A DNA stretch of 64,000 nt. It comes from Avibacterium volantium. GTDB taxonomy: Bacteria; Pseudomonadota; Gammaproteobacteria; Enterobacterales; Pasteurellaceae. The stretch is from contig NZ_LR134167.1 in NCBI RefSeq assembly GCF_900635775.1, positions 336,001-400,000 on the forward strand, in the 5' to 3' direction. The notes below the pieces were generated by a model. The model made no database searches and had not been told where the DNA came from. It worked only from the letters and a program-made list of their open reading frames with translations. Position numbers and translations under genes: made by a program. Below, in pieces: positions 1 through 8,418 of this stretch. Position 1 is the stretch's first letter, and each line of letters begins with the position of its first letter.

Positions 1-1
1 G

Positions 2-1576
2 AGTGATAAGGAAGCCACCAATACCTTCGGGGTGTTAGAGTTAGCCAAACGTGGATTTGTTGTACTCGCCATCGATCATTTTGGACACGGTTATTCCACC
101 AAATTACCCGCTGCCAACAAAACCATCAGCGGGGCGAATAACGGCTATCAATATTTGAAAACCTTACCCTTTGTTGATAAAGATCGACTTGGTATTTTTG
201 GACATTCGACAGGCGCATTAAATGCGATTCGTGTCGCAAAATTAAACCCTGATCATAAAGCCGTAAACGGGTTAAGTAGTAATGGCGGCGATTCAGAGTT
301 ACATAATTATTTGCTTACACAAGGTTTATATGAAGAAATTGGTGGCTACCGTGAGAAAACATTTCCCGTCAAAGATCTTGTCAATCACCCCGCACGTTTA
401 AAAGCCTTTTCTTTGCCTGAAAATGCAACCTTGCAATGGGATCAGACTTATGGTTCTTTTGATAAAGGAACTGCAAGACGTGCTGCATTGGTTGATGGCA
501 CGCATCTTGGTGTAATGATTGCTGAACAAAGTAATAAAGAAGCAATCCTATGGTTTAACCAAGCCTTACAAAATGGGGTAAAAGATCAAGATTGGGTTGA
601 TCCTGATGATCAAACCTATTGGTACAAAGAGTTCTCAGGCTTGATCGCATTGTTTAGTGCCATTCTTTCTGCGCTATTTTTAATAAATGGATTATTAAAA
701 CGTCCGTATTTTTCTGCAATCACTCAGCAAATTTCTGAGAAAACTACGCTATCTACTAGAAAATGGTGGATCTTTGCTGGCATTAATATTGTACTCACAA
801 TGTTACTTTATCCTATTTTTACTCAATGGGGCGGTGCCAATGAACCTATTGCTGCAACACTTGAGTTTATGCCCCTTGAAATGGGAAATGGTATTATTAG
901 CTGGCTTTTAGTCAGTGCGGTAATAAATTTGCTCTTTTTTGTATTATGGAAAAAAGCTAATCCAATCGTTTCATTACAAGAATTTGGCGTGCTTAATCAC
1001 GCAAGTATCGGTTTGAAATCATTGGTGCTACGCTCGTTATTGTTAAGCACCATTGCCGTAGGTTACCTTTATATTTTAACTTGCCTTGTACACACTTGGT
1101 TAGGCGTAGAATTGCGTTTTCTATGGCCACTTTTAAAACCACTCACCCTTGAAAGAGCGGAACTATTTATCGTTTATTGGTTACCAATTTTGCTCTTTTT
1201 CTTTGCTTTCAATGGATTAATCATTGGCGTGCAAATGAAACAACCATTACAGAAAACATTTTCTGCCACATTAATGCGTTGGTCGATAAAAACCGTTATT
1301 TTTGCCGTCAGCGGTCTATTTATTTTATGGTTATTCCACTTCATTCCTGATTTTATGCAAATTGGACCGGGCTTTGACTTGGTTGGCTTACCGCAATTTG
1401 GTGGACGTTGGATGATGATGCTCGCCGTAATCATTCCACAATTTATTGTATTCATTATTATCAACCATTGGTGTTATCTCAAAACAGGGTACATTTATCT
1501 TGGCGTGTTCTTTACTTCAATGCTAATGGCGTGGATTTTAGTTGGCGGACAAGTTATTGGGCGGTTTTTGGCGTAA
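2..1576 (+). CDS. Alpha/beta hydrolase with C-terminal membrane domain (5' end missing)
   Basis: The frame is open from the first bases of the window, so the gene begins upstream and the GTG at position 32 need not be its start. The N-terminal half is an alpha/beta hydrolase: a core strand followed by DHFGHG, then the nucleophile elbow GHSTG (G-x-S-x-G). The C-terminal half, from about position 640, holds several strongly hydrophobic stretches that look like six or more membrane helices. The hydrolase domain would therefore be tethered to the inner membrane. The substrate is unknown. The fusion and the Ser motif are seen directly; the membrane topology is inferred from hydrophobicity. A GC-rich hairpin follows the stop codon. 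Confidence 0.75.
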   Translation, partial: SDKEATNTFGVLELAKRGFVVLAIDHFGHGYSTKLPAANKTISGANNGYQYLKTLPFVDKDRLGIFGHSTGALNAIRVAKLNPDHKAVNGLSSNGGDSELHNYLLTQGLYEEIGGYREKTFPVKDLVNHPARLKAFSLPENATLQWDQTYGSFDKGTARRAALVDGTHLGVMIAEQSNKEAILWFNQALQNGVKDQDWVDPDDQTYWYKEFSGLIALFSAILSALFLINGLLKRPYFSAITQQISEKTTLSTRKWWIFAGINIVLTMLLYPIFTQWGGANEPIAATLEFMPLEMGNGIISWLLVSAVINLLFFVLWKKANPIVSLQEFGVLNHASIGLKSLVLRSLLLSTIAVGYLYILTCLVHTWLGVELRFLWPLLKPLTLERAELFIVYWLPILLFFFAFNGLIIGVQMKQPLQKTFSATLMRWSIKTVIFAVSGLFILWLFHFIPDFMQIGPGFDLVGLPQFGGRWMMMLAVIIPQFIVFIIINHWCYLKTGYIYLGVFFTSMLMAWILVGGQVIGRFLA

Positions 1577-1595
1577 AGATCAAGAGTAAAATACA

Positions 1596-1618
1596 AGGGG
1601 CGTATGCGACACGCCCCT
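1596..1618 (+). terminator. Hairpin after the hydrolase gene
   Basis: An 8-bp GC-rich stem (AGGGGCGT / ACGCCCCT, loop of 7) begins 20 bases after the stop codon. It lacks a downstream T-tract, so it is only a possible transcription end or mRNA-stabilising hairpin. Confidence 0.4.
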
Positions 1619-1705
1619 GAGGTTAGATTAATAATTCCGCCTTATCAAAAATCATCTATCCAAAACCTGTTTTAAAGAATAAAAGTGCTGTGTTTTCTAA
1701 TCACA

Positions 1706-2956
1706 CTATGGCAACATTGCCTCTAGCTGCCATAATTCAGGGTAGGTTTCGCGGCGTTTGATGAGGTGTGTTTGATCGCCGTCCACCATCACTTCAATGG
1801 CTCTTGGGCGGGAATTATAGGTAGAAGCCATACTGGCACCATAAGCACCAGCAGAACGCTGGGCGATGAGATCCCCTTGGGCAATTGCCAGTTCACGCTG
1901 TTTGCCTAAGAAATCAGAGGTTTCGCAAATCGGGCCGACCACATCATAAACTTTTGTTTCACGCGGTAGGCTGCGATCCACTTCGATAATCTTCATATAA
2001 GCTTGATACAACGCAGGGCGAATCATATCGTTCATTCCCGTATCTACAATGGCGAAATTACGGCTTTCATTGCTTTTTAGGTATTCTACTTTGGTGAGCA
2101 AAATCCCTGCATTGGCGGTGATCGCACGCCCTGGTTCAAGAATAATTTCCAAGTTTGGATAATCTTTTAATTTAGCTAATAACGCTTTTGCATATTCACT
2201 TGGGTGAGGGGCTTCTTCGTCTTTGTAGGTTACACCTAAGCCGCCGCCCAAGTCTAAATGTTCTAATTCAATGCCATCTTGTGCAAGCTGCTGCATTAGC
2301 ACGATCAAACGATCTGTGGCATCAAGGAACGGCTGAATTTCCGTGAGTTGTGAGCCGATATGGCAATCCATTCCGGTAATTTTAATGTGTGCTAGCTGGC
2401 TTGCGATGCGATAGACTTCGCGGGCTTCATCAACACTCACGCCGAATTTATTTTCTTTCAAGCCTGTGGAAATGTAAGGGTGGGTGTGTGCGTCCACATC
2501 GGGGTTCACGCGTAAAGAAATTGGCGCGATTTTATTTAACCGCCCTGCCACGTCATTAATGCGGTAAAGCTCCGCAAGGCTTTCTACGTTGAAACAACGA
2601 ATGCCCACGTTTAACGCACGCTCAATTTCTTGTTCCGATTTTGCTACGCCAGAAAACACCACTTTGCTCGCATCACCACCTGCCGCAAGGACGCGTTCTA
2701 ATTCTCCTTGCGACACAATATCAAAGCCCGATCCTAGCTTCGCCATAATGTTCAAAATGGCTAAGTTCGGGTTGGATTTCACCGCGAAGCAAATGAGATG
2801 CGGATGATCGCCTAAGGCGTTATCAAAAGCGTGCCAGTGGCGTTCAAAGGTCGCACGGGAATAAACATAAGCAGGCGTGCCAAACTGCGCGGCAATTTCA
2901 CGCACTGGTACTTGTTCCGCCATCAGTTGATCATCTTGATATTGAAAAAAATCCAT
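1706..2956 (-). CDS. lysA: Diaminopimelate decarboxylase
   Basis: Catalyses the last step of lysine synthesis, meso-diaminopimelate to L-lysine plus CO2, with pyridoxal phosphate. At 416 residues it has the usual family length. Visible motifs are the PLP lysine in FAVKSNPN (Lys60), HIGSQ, the glycine-rich phosphate-binding GGGLG, EPGRAI, and the C-terminal SAGAYGASM with the substrate-site Tyr. It lies 31 bases downstream of lptM on the same strand, an arrangement expected for this family, and the two are probably cotranscribed. Confidence 0.96.
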   Translation of the reverse strand: MDFFQYQDDQLMAEQVPVREIAAQFGTPAYVYSRATFERHWHAFDNALGDHPHLICFAVKSNPNLAILNIMAKLGSGFDIVSQGELERVLAAGGDASKVVFSGVAKSEQEIERALNVGIRCFNVESLAELYRINDVAGRLNKIAPISLRVNPDVDAHTHPYISTGLKENKFGVSVDEAREVYRIASQLAHIKITGMDCHIGSQLTEIQPFLDATDRLIVLMQQLAQDGIELEHLDLGGGLGVTYKDEEAPHPSEYAKALLAKLKDYPNLEIILEPGRAITANAGILLTKVEYLKSNESRNFAIVDTGMNDMIRPALYQAYMKIIEVDRSLPRETKVYDVVGPICETSDFLGKQRELAIAQGDLIAQRSAGAYGASMASTYNSRPRAIEVMVDGDQTHLIKRRETYPELWQLEAMLP

Positions 2957-2987
2957 TGGATTGTCCTTTACTTCTTATTGTTAATGC

Positions 2988-3107
2988 TTATTTTTGTTGC
3001 GCTTGTGAATTGTCTTGTTCAGGGAAATAAAGCGGGCCTTTTACCCCACAACCAGCCGCCGCAAGGGTAATCGCGCCTAAGGTGAGGATTAAAATTAGTT
3101 TTTTCAT
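2988..3107 (-). CDS. lptM: Small LPS-assembly lipoprotein LptM (YifL-like)
   Basis: A 39-residue protein that is easily missed because of its size. It has a short hydrophobic signal starting MKKLILILTL, a lipobox-like AAAGC whose Cys (residue 20) would be lipidated, and then GVKGPLYFPE, the conserved CGxKGPLY-type segment of the YifL/LptM family. In E. coli LptM helps the LptD-LptE translocon mature. It lies directly upstream of lysA and divergent from cyaY, matching the yifL/cyaY neighbourhood of enterobacteria. Confidence 0.88.
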   Translation of the reverse strand: MKKLILILTLGAITLAAAGCGVKGPLYFPEQDNSQAQQK

Positions 3108-3195
3108 CTTGTATTCTCTTGGGTTATCTTAGAAATCTTACGCATAATAACGATATTTATAGAAAGATCTATTCTTTTTTACATCATTTTGCACT

Positions 3196-3224
3196 TTGTA
3201 TAAATGGTAAAAACTCTCTATAAT
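3196..3224 (+). promoter_or_regulatory. Probable sigma-70 promoter of cyaY
   Basis: A perfect -10 TATAAT (3219-3224) lies 17 bases from a weak -35 TTGTAT (3196-3201), about 33 bases upstream of the cyaY start. Confidence 0.55.
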
Positions 3225-3256
3225 TCCGCCTTACCTATTTCGCTTATGGAAAAATT

Positions 3257-3565
3257 ATGAACGTTACAGAATTTCATCAAAATATTGAGCAAGTTTGGCT
3301 CAAAATTGAAGAACAATTAGAAGAGCAAGATTGCGATGTGGATTGCGACACGCAAGGTTCGGTGTTTACTATCACTTTCCCTGATCGCAGCCAAGTGGTG
3401 GTAAACAAGCAAGAGCCATTGCTTGAACTCTGGCTTGCCAGCAAAGCAGGCGGTTTTCACTTTGCGTTTAAAGACGGACAATGGATCGCCAATGATGGCA
3501 AATTATTCTGGCAATGCTTGGAAGAAGCCTGTCGCGTACACGGCGAGCAAGTGCATTTCGCCTAA
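3257..3565 (+). CDS. cyaY: Iron-sulfur cluster assembly frataxin CyaY
   Basis: A 102-residue bacterial frataxin, which binds iron and modulates IscS-dependent Fe-S cluster assembly in the cytoplasm. The first helix carries the family's acidic patch (EEQLEEQDCDVDCD), followed by beta strands and the conserved segments VVVNKQEPLLELWLAS and GGFHF. Full length for the family. Divergent from lptM-lysA and followed by recQ, from which it is separated by an uptake-sequence dyad. Confidence 0.95.
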   Translation: MNVTEFHQNIEQVWLKIEEQLEEQDCDVDCDTQGSVFTITFPDRSQVVVNKQEPLLELWLASKAGGFHFAFKDGQWIANDGKLFWQCLEEACRVHGEQVHFA

Positions 3566-3587
3566 TGGCTCATTTCATCAATAAACA

Positions 3588-3647
3588 AAGTGCGGTGTAT
3601 TTTTAACCAATTTTTCACAAAAAATAATGGAAAAAAACACCGCACTT
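3588..3647 (+). terminator. Uptake-sequence dyad hairpin spanning the cyaY-recQ junction
   Basis: AAGTGCGGT (3588-3596) and its complement ACCGCACTT (3639-3647) face each other; the adjoining bases also pair, with a T-run facing an A-run. Such facing uptake-sequence pairs commonly act as terminators in Pasteurellaceae. The right arm lies inside the first codons of recQ and the recQ ATG (3627) falls in the loop region, so the hairpin may also affect recQ translation. Confidence 0.55.
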
Positions 3648-5471
3648 AAGGTTTTGAACGAGGTTTTTGGTTACCAATCTTTCCGCAACGGACAAGAAGA
3701 AGTGATCAACGCCGCCCTTTCACACCAAGATAGCCTTGTGATTATGGCAACGGGAAACGGAAAATCCCTTTGCTATCAAATTCCTGCGCTTTGCTTTCCG
3801 GGGCTAACCTTAGTCATTTCACCGCTGATTTCCTTAATGAAAGATCAAGTGGATCAACTGCTTGCTAACGGTATTGAAGTGGATTATCTCAATTCCACAC
3901 AAACCTTTGAGCAGCAGCAAATTGTACAAAATAAGGCGATTTCAGGGCAGCTCAAATTGCTTTATATTTCGCCCGAAAAGGCGATGACAACCAGTTTTTT
4001 CCAATTTATTTCCCATTGCCAAGTGAGCTTCATCGCCATTGACGAAGCCCATTGTATTTCCCAATGGGGACACGATTTCCGCCCTGAATACACTCAACTT
4101 GGCGGGCTGAAACGCTGTTTTCCTAATGCCCCGATAATGGCACTCACCGCCACCGCAGACAGTGCCACAAGGCAAGATATTTTGCACCATTTGCAACTGG
4201 ATAATCCGCATATTTATATCGGCAGTTTTGATCGCCCAAATATTCGCTATACCTTGGTAGAAAAATTTAAACCAATGGAGCAGCTATGCCAATTTGTGCT
4301 AGGGCAGAAGGGCAAAAGTGGTATCGTTTATTGCAACAGTCGCAACAAGGTGGAACGCTTGGCGGAAAGTTTGCGCAAAAAAGGTGTGGCAGCGCAAGCC
4401 TATCACGCAGGAATGGAAGCCAGCCAGCGCGAGCAAGTGCAGCGTGCGTTTCAGCGTGATAATGTGCAAGTAGTGGTGGCAACCGTAGCCTTTGGAATGG
4501 GCATTAACAAATCCAACGTGCGATTTGTAGCGCATTTTGATTTGCCACGCAGTATCGAGGCCTATTACCAAGAAACAGGGCGCGCAGGGCGTGATGACTT
4601 GCCTGCTGAAGCCGTGCTGTTTTACGAGCCTGCCGATTATGCGTGGCTACAAAAAATGCTGCTGGAAAAACCAGAAAGTCCGCAGCGCCAAATTGAACAG
4701 CATAAATTAGAAGCCATCGGCGAATTTGCCGAAAGCCAAACTTGCCGCCGTTTAGTTTTGCTGAATTATTTTGGCGAACATCGCCAAGCGCCGTGCAAAA
4801 ACTGCGATATTTGCCTTGATCCGCCGAAAAAATATGACGGCTTAATTGACGCACAGAAAGTAATGTCCACCATTTATCGTGTGGGACAAATGTTCGGCGT
4901 GCATTATGTGATCGGCGTGCTGCGCGGAATGCAAAATCAAAAAATTAAAGATAACCAGCACGATCAGCTCAGCGTGTACGGCATTGGCAAAGACAAAAGC
5001 AAAGAATATTGGCAATCGGTGATCCGCCAGCTGATTCATCTTGGGTTGGTGCAACAAGTGATGAATCAATTTCATTCGGTGTTACAGCTGACGGAAAATG
5101 CGCGCCCAATTTTGCGTGGTGAACAGCCCTTAGAGCTGGCAATGCCAAGGGTTTCTTCCATTATGACCGCACAAAGCGCACAAAAAAGTGCGGTGCAAAA
5201 TTACGACAAAGATCTCTTTGCTCGCCTGCGTTTCTTACGCAAACAAATTGCCGACAAAGAAAATATCCCCCCTTATATTGTGTTCAACGATGCCACTTTG
5301 CAAGAAATGGCACAATATCAACCCACCAGCAAGCGTGAAATGCTACAAATCAATGGCGTGGGCGCAACCAAATTAGAGCGCTTCGGACAGGCATTCCTGC
5401 ATATAATCCAAGAGCATAAATCGCTCAGCGCAAAAAACAGCCAACCACTTAAATTATCTAACGAAAAATAA
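3627..5471 (+). CDS. recQ: ATP-dependent DNA helicase RecQ
   Basis: A 614-residue superfamily 2 3'-5' helicase acting in recombination and fork repair. Visible parts: Walker A ATGNGKS (residues 41-47), Walker B DEAH within AIDEAHCISQWGHDFRPEY, motif VI QETGRAGRD, the zinc site (Cys-rich stretch CRR...CKNCDIC), the winged-helix region, and a C-terminal HRDC domain with INGVG. Length and order match family RecQ. No strong Shine-Dalgarno is seen before the ATG, which sits in a potential hairpin loop. One uptake sequence lies inside the gene (5186-5194). Confidence 0.96.
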   Translation: MEKNTALKVLNEVFGYQSFRNGQEEVINAALSHQDSLVIMATGNGKSLCYQIPALCFPGLTLVISPLISLMKDQVDQLLANGIEVDYLNSTQTFEQQQIVQNKAISGQLKLLYISPEKAMTTSFFQFISHCQVSFIAIDEAHCISQWGHDFRPEYTQLGGLKRCFPNAPIMALTATADSATRQDILHHLQLDNPHIYIGSFDRPNIRYTLVEKFKPMEQLCQFVLGQKGKSGIVYCNSRNKVERLAESLRKKGVAAQAYHAGMEASQREQVQRAFQRDNVQVVVATVAFGMGINKSNVRFVAHFDLPRSIEAYYQETGRAGRDDLPAEAVLFYEPADYAWLQKMLLEKPESPQRQIEQHKLEAIGEFAESQTCRRLVLLNYFGEHRQAPCKNCDICLDPPKKYDGLIDAQKVMSTIYRVGQMFGVHYVIGVLRGMQNQKIKDNQHDQLSVYGIGKDKSKEYWQSVIRQLIHLGLVQQVMNQFHSVLQLTENARPILRGEQPLELAMPRVSSIMTAQSAQKSAVQNYDKDLFARLRFLRKQIADKENIPPYIVFNDATLQEMAQYQPTSKREMLQINGVGATKLERFGQAFLHIIQEHKSLSAKNSQPLKLSNEK

Positions 5472-5517
5472 CCGTACTTTGTTTGAAAATAGATCGATTT
5501 ATGCCGATTATTTTGGG

Positions 5518-5523
5518 TATAAT
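5518..5523 (+). promoter_or_regulatory. Candidate -10 element for the ATP-grasp/esterase pair
   Basis: A perfect TATAAT about 40 bases upstream of the ATP-grasp start codon. No good -35 is seen at the right distance, so this is a tentative promoter. Confidence 0.4.
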
Positions 5524-5562
5524 GCAATCGTTTTCGTTATTTTTTAGATTGAGGGATAGTCT

Positions 5563-6741
5563 ATGTCAAGACCATTAAACTTTGTGATGATTTCACCCCA
5601 TTTCCCAACCAATTTTGAAACCTTTGCCGTGCGTTTGCGGGAAAATGGTTTCAACACCTTAGGTATTGCCGATACGCCTTATGATCAACTAAGTGAAAAT
5701 CTGCGCAATGCGCTGACGGAGTATTATCGTGTGGATAATATGGAAGATTACGATCAGGTTTATCGTGCGCTGGGCTATTTTGTGCATAAATATGGGCGTA
5801 TTGATCGCATTGAATCACACAATGAATATTGGCTTGAGCTAGATGCGAAACTTCGCACGGATTTCAATGTATTTGGTTATAAAAATGACGATATGAAATC
5901 CATTAAAACCAAATCAAAAATGAAAGAAATTTTTCGCCAAACAGGCTTAAAAGTGGCGAAAGGACGTGTATTTGAAAGCGATGAAGATGCCAGAAAATTA
6001 GCGCACGAATTACATTATCCCGTGATTATCAAACCCAATTCTGGCGTGGGCGCGAGCGATACTTATAAGATTAAAAATGCGCAAGAATTGGAAAACTTCT
6101 TCAGCCATAAAAATCCCAACGTGGAATATATTATGGAAGAATTTATTGACGGCGATATTGTTACCTTTGACGGTTTGACCGATCGCGATGGCAATATCGT
6201 GTTTTATTCCAGCCTTGAATATTCCGAAGCGGTGCTGGATACCGTAGAAAAAGACGGCGATATGTTCTATTACGTTCCCCGTGAAATCTCGCCAAAATTA
6301 GTGGAATTGGGCAAGCAATGCGTCAATGCCTTTAATGTGAAAGAGCGGTTCTTTCATTTCGAGTTTTTCCGCGTAAAGAAAACCAACGAACTATTACCAT
6401 TAGAAGTGAATTGCCGCCCACCCGGTGGATTAACTATTGATATGTGGAATTATGCCAATGACTTTGATGTGTTTAATGAATATGCACATATCGTCAAAGA
6501 CAATCAATTCACCTCACAAATCACGCACCCTTGGAATGTGGTTTATATTTCCCGCAAAGCCAATCAGCGTTACGCTCATTCCATCGCTCAAATCTGGGAA
6601 AAATTCCCGCACAATATTATTAGCGTGCAGAAAGTGCCGGGTGTGTTTGCCAAAATTATGGGGGAAGAAGGAATATTGGCACGCACGCCAAGCCTTGAAC
6701 AAATGCGTGAAATTATTCAATTTGCTCATCAAAAACACTAG
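5563..6741 (+). CDS. ATP-grasp ligase of unknown substrate
   Basis: A 392-residue protein with an ATP-grasp fold. Seen in sequence: the ATP-binding lysine in PVIIKPNSGVGAS (Lys157), the adenine-contact stretch IMEEFIDGD (about 190-198), and the Mg-binding LPLEVNCRPPGG (Glu281, Asn283, Arg285). The family joins a carboxylate to an amine or thiol through an acyl-phosphate. The overall look is closest to carbamoyl-phosphate-synthase-like or amino-acid ligase members, but I recognise no specific product. The N-terminal 110 residues would be the pre-ATP-grasp domain. The next gene starts 8 bases after the stop, with its Shine-Dalgarno overlapping that stop, so the two are almost certainly cotranscribed. 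Confidence 0.8.
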   Translation: MSRPLNFVMISPHFPTNFETFAVRLRENGFNTLGIADTPYDQLSENLRNALTEYYRVDNMEDYDQVYRALGYFVHKYGRIDRIESHNEYWLELDAKLRTDFNVFGYKNDDMKSIKTKSKMKEIFRQTGLKVAKGRVFESDEDARKLAHELHYPVIIKPNSGVGASDTYKIKNAQELENFFSHKNPNVEYIMEEFIDGDIVTFDGLTDRDGNIVFYSSLEYSEAVLDTVEKDGDMFYYVPREISPKLVELGKQCVNAFNVKERFFHFEFFRVKKTNELLPLEVNCRPPGGLTIDMWNYANDFDVFNEYAHIVKDNQFTSQITHPWNVVYISRKANQRYAHSIAQIWEKFPHNIISVQKVPGVFAKIMGEEGILARTPSLEQMREIIQFAHQKH

Positions 6742-6749
6742 GAGGAAAA

Positions 6750-7505
6750 ATGTTTTTTGAACGCCGTCATCATTGGAGCGGAGAACTTGGCCGCGAAATG
6801 CCTTTTAATGTCTATGGCCACAGCGGCAAACCTGTGATTGTTTTTCCTTCATCAGGGGGAAATGAAAACGAATATGGCAATTTTGGAATGATTGACGCCT
6901 GCCGTTCTTTCATTGAACGCGGTTTACTCAAATTTTACACCCCTGATTCTTTTGATAAGGAATCTTGGCTCGCGGATCACAAATCAGGGCAAGATATGGC
7001 GCAGGCACACAATGCTTATGATCGCTATATTATCAATGAATTAGTGCCATTAATTCGCCACGAATCCAAATGGCAAGGTGCAATGATCGCCACAGGTTGT
7101 AGTATGGGCGCATTCCACACCATAAATTTCGCCTTACGCCACCCTGATCTTTTTGATACCGCCATCGCCTTAAGTGGCGTGTATGATGCGCGTTTCTTCA
7201 CAGGAGAATTTCACGGCAACGCGGAAGTCTATTTTAATTCCCCCATTGATTATTTATGGAATCAAAACGATCCGTGGTTTTTAGAGCGCTACCGCCAAAA
7301 CCATTACATAATCGCCGTTGGGCAAGGCGCTTGGGAAGAACAACACATCGCCGACACCGCACGCTTACAACAAGCCTTCCAAGCCAAAGATATTCCCGCT
7401 TGGTTTGACTTCTGGGGAACAGATGTGGATCACGACTGGCCTTGGTGGCGCGTACAAATGCCTTATTTCTTAGGGAAATTGGAAGAGCAAGAGTTATTAA
7501 AATAG
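6750..7505 (+). CDS. PF00756-type esterase coupled to the ATP-grasp ligase
   Basis: A 251-residue alpha/beta hydrolase of the esterase-D/Fes type. The nucleophile is in GCSMG (Ser118), and a histidine in DVDHDWPWW (about residue 229) is the likely general base. No signal peptide, so cytoplasmic. It has a strong Shine-Dalgarno (AGGAGG) overlapping the stop codon of the ATP-grasp gene. This family includes enterochelin, S-formylglutathione and acyl esterases; I cannot say which substrate is used here. Tight coupling to the ligase suggests that one makes and the other processes an ester- or amide-linked compound. Confidence 0.8.
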   Translation: MFFERRHHWSGELGREMPFNVYGHSGKPVIVFPSSGGNENEYGNFGMIDACRSFIERGLLKFYTPDSFDKESWLADHKSGQDMAQAHNAYDRYIINELVPLIRHESKWQGAMIATGCSMGAFHTINFALRHPDLFDTAIALSGVYDARFFTGEFHGNAEVYFNSPIDYLWNQNDPWFLERYRQNHYIIAVGQGAWEEQHIADTARLQQAFQAKDIPAWFDFWGTDVDHDWPWWRVQMPYFLGKLEEQELLK

Positions 7506-7506
7506 A

Positions 7507-7533
7507 AAAAGGCGGATTGATATTCCGCCTTTT
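7507..7533. terminator. Bidirectional terminator between convergent esterase genes
   Basis: Stem AAAAGGCGGA / TCCGCCTTTT with a 7-base loop, flanked by an A-run on the left and a T-run on the right. It serves the convergent genes on both sides. Confidence 0.85.
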
Positions 7534-7545
7534 CACTTGTTACAG

Positions 7546-8370
7546 CTATTTACTCAACAACGCAAAATGCAAAAACTCGACAAAATGATCTGCCCAGTGC
7601 ATTTCGTGGTGGATTTCATTTGCCATAATGCGTAAGCGGATATGATCGAGAGGATGCCCTGTGCGTAGCAAAGCCTGATAATAACGCAGGGTGCAATCAA
7701 TGTAAGCTTGGTTCATATTAGAAATAAATTGTGAATCCATTTCATCGCCTTCATTTGTACCAACTTGGATAAATACACGGCTTTGTGGCTGTAAAGGGTG
7801 GTGATGAATAAAGTGCATAAACGCAGGTTCACTAAACCAAGAAGCAAGGGAAAACACGCCCAAATGGCCAAAAATGTGCGGATACGCCGCCCCCATATAA
7901 GCGGTGATAATGCCGCCCATTGAGCTACCTGCAAGCAAGGTATTTTCTGCATTTGGCAAAGTGCGGTAGGTTTTATCGATAAATGTTTTAACCTCATTAA
8001 CCACCCATTGTGCATATTCCGCACCACGTCCGCCCACATTGCGCACGTCATCGTGGTTACCCACATCCGTCCGCCAAGGGGCATATTCGTTCAGCCGTTC
8101 TGCCCCTGCATTATCAATGCCGACAATAATGAGTTTCGGCAAATGTTGATAATGCTTAATGGTAGGAATAATTTTCCACGAATGGCCCGAATAGGATTCT
8201 TTGCTATAAAACACATTTTGCCCATCGTGCATATAAAGCACAGGGTAATGCTGCCAAGGTTCGTTGTGATAATCTTTTGGCAACAACACGCGCACACGGC
8301 GGTGATGATGGTAATAAGGCACATAAAGAAAATGCTCTTGCATTTCCAGATAATGATTAAACGCGCTCAT
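7546..8370 (-). CDS. Second PF00756-type esterase
   Basis: A 274-residue esterase-family alpha/beta hydrolase. The nucleophile elbow is AGSSMGG (Ser150); FLYVPYYHHHRRVRVLLPKDY and YMHDGQN are typical of the esterase/Fes family, and HHEMHW near the C-terminus probably supplies the catalytic His. I start it at 8370: an upstream in-frame ATG at 8415 would place the gpt terminator hairpin inside the coding region. It converges on the ATP-grasp/esterase pair, so this short interval has two paralogous-looking esterases. Its substrate is unknown. Confidence 0.78.
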   Translation of the reverse strand: MSAFNHYLEMQEHFLYVPYYHHHRRVRVLLPKDYHNEPWQHYPVLYMHDGQNVFYSKESYSGHSWKIIPTIKHYQHLPKLIIVGIDNAGAERLNEYAPWRTDVGNHDDVRNVGGRGAEYAQWVVNEVKTFIDKTYRTLPNAENTLLAGSSMGGIITAYMGAAYPHIFGHLGVFSLASWFSEPAFMHFIHHHPLQPQSRVFIQVGTNEGDEMDSQFISNMNQAYIDCTLRYYQALLRTGHPLDHIRLRIMANEIHHEMHWADHFVEFLHFALLSK

Positions 8371-8384
8371 CTTTTTACTTCTAT

Positions 8385-8410
8385 AAAAAACGCTGGCAAG
8401 CCCAGCGTTT
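8385..8410 (-). terminator. Terminator of gpt
   Basis: Stem AAACGCTGG / CCAGCGTTT with a 5-base loop and an A-run on the left, which reads as a T-tract on the minus strand. It lies just after the gpt stop and before the second esterase, which must then rely on readthrough or its own promoter. Confidence 0.8.
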
Positions 8411-8418
8411 ATCACAAA

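Noticed and set aside
2957..2987. Possible lysine riboswitch before lysA
   Set aside because: Only 31 bases separate lptM and lysA, far too short for the lysine aptamer, and no such structure is seen upstream of lptM.
2831..3070. A plus-strand 79-codon frame over the lysA start and lptM
   Set aside because: It lies opposite two well-supported genes (lysA, lptM) and is their shadow.
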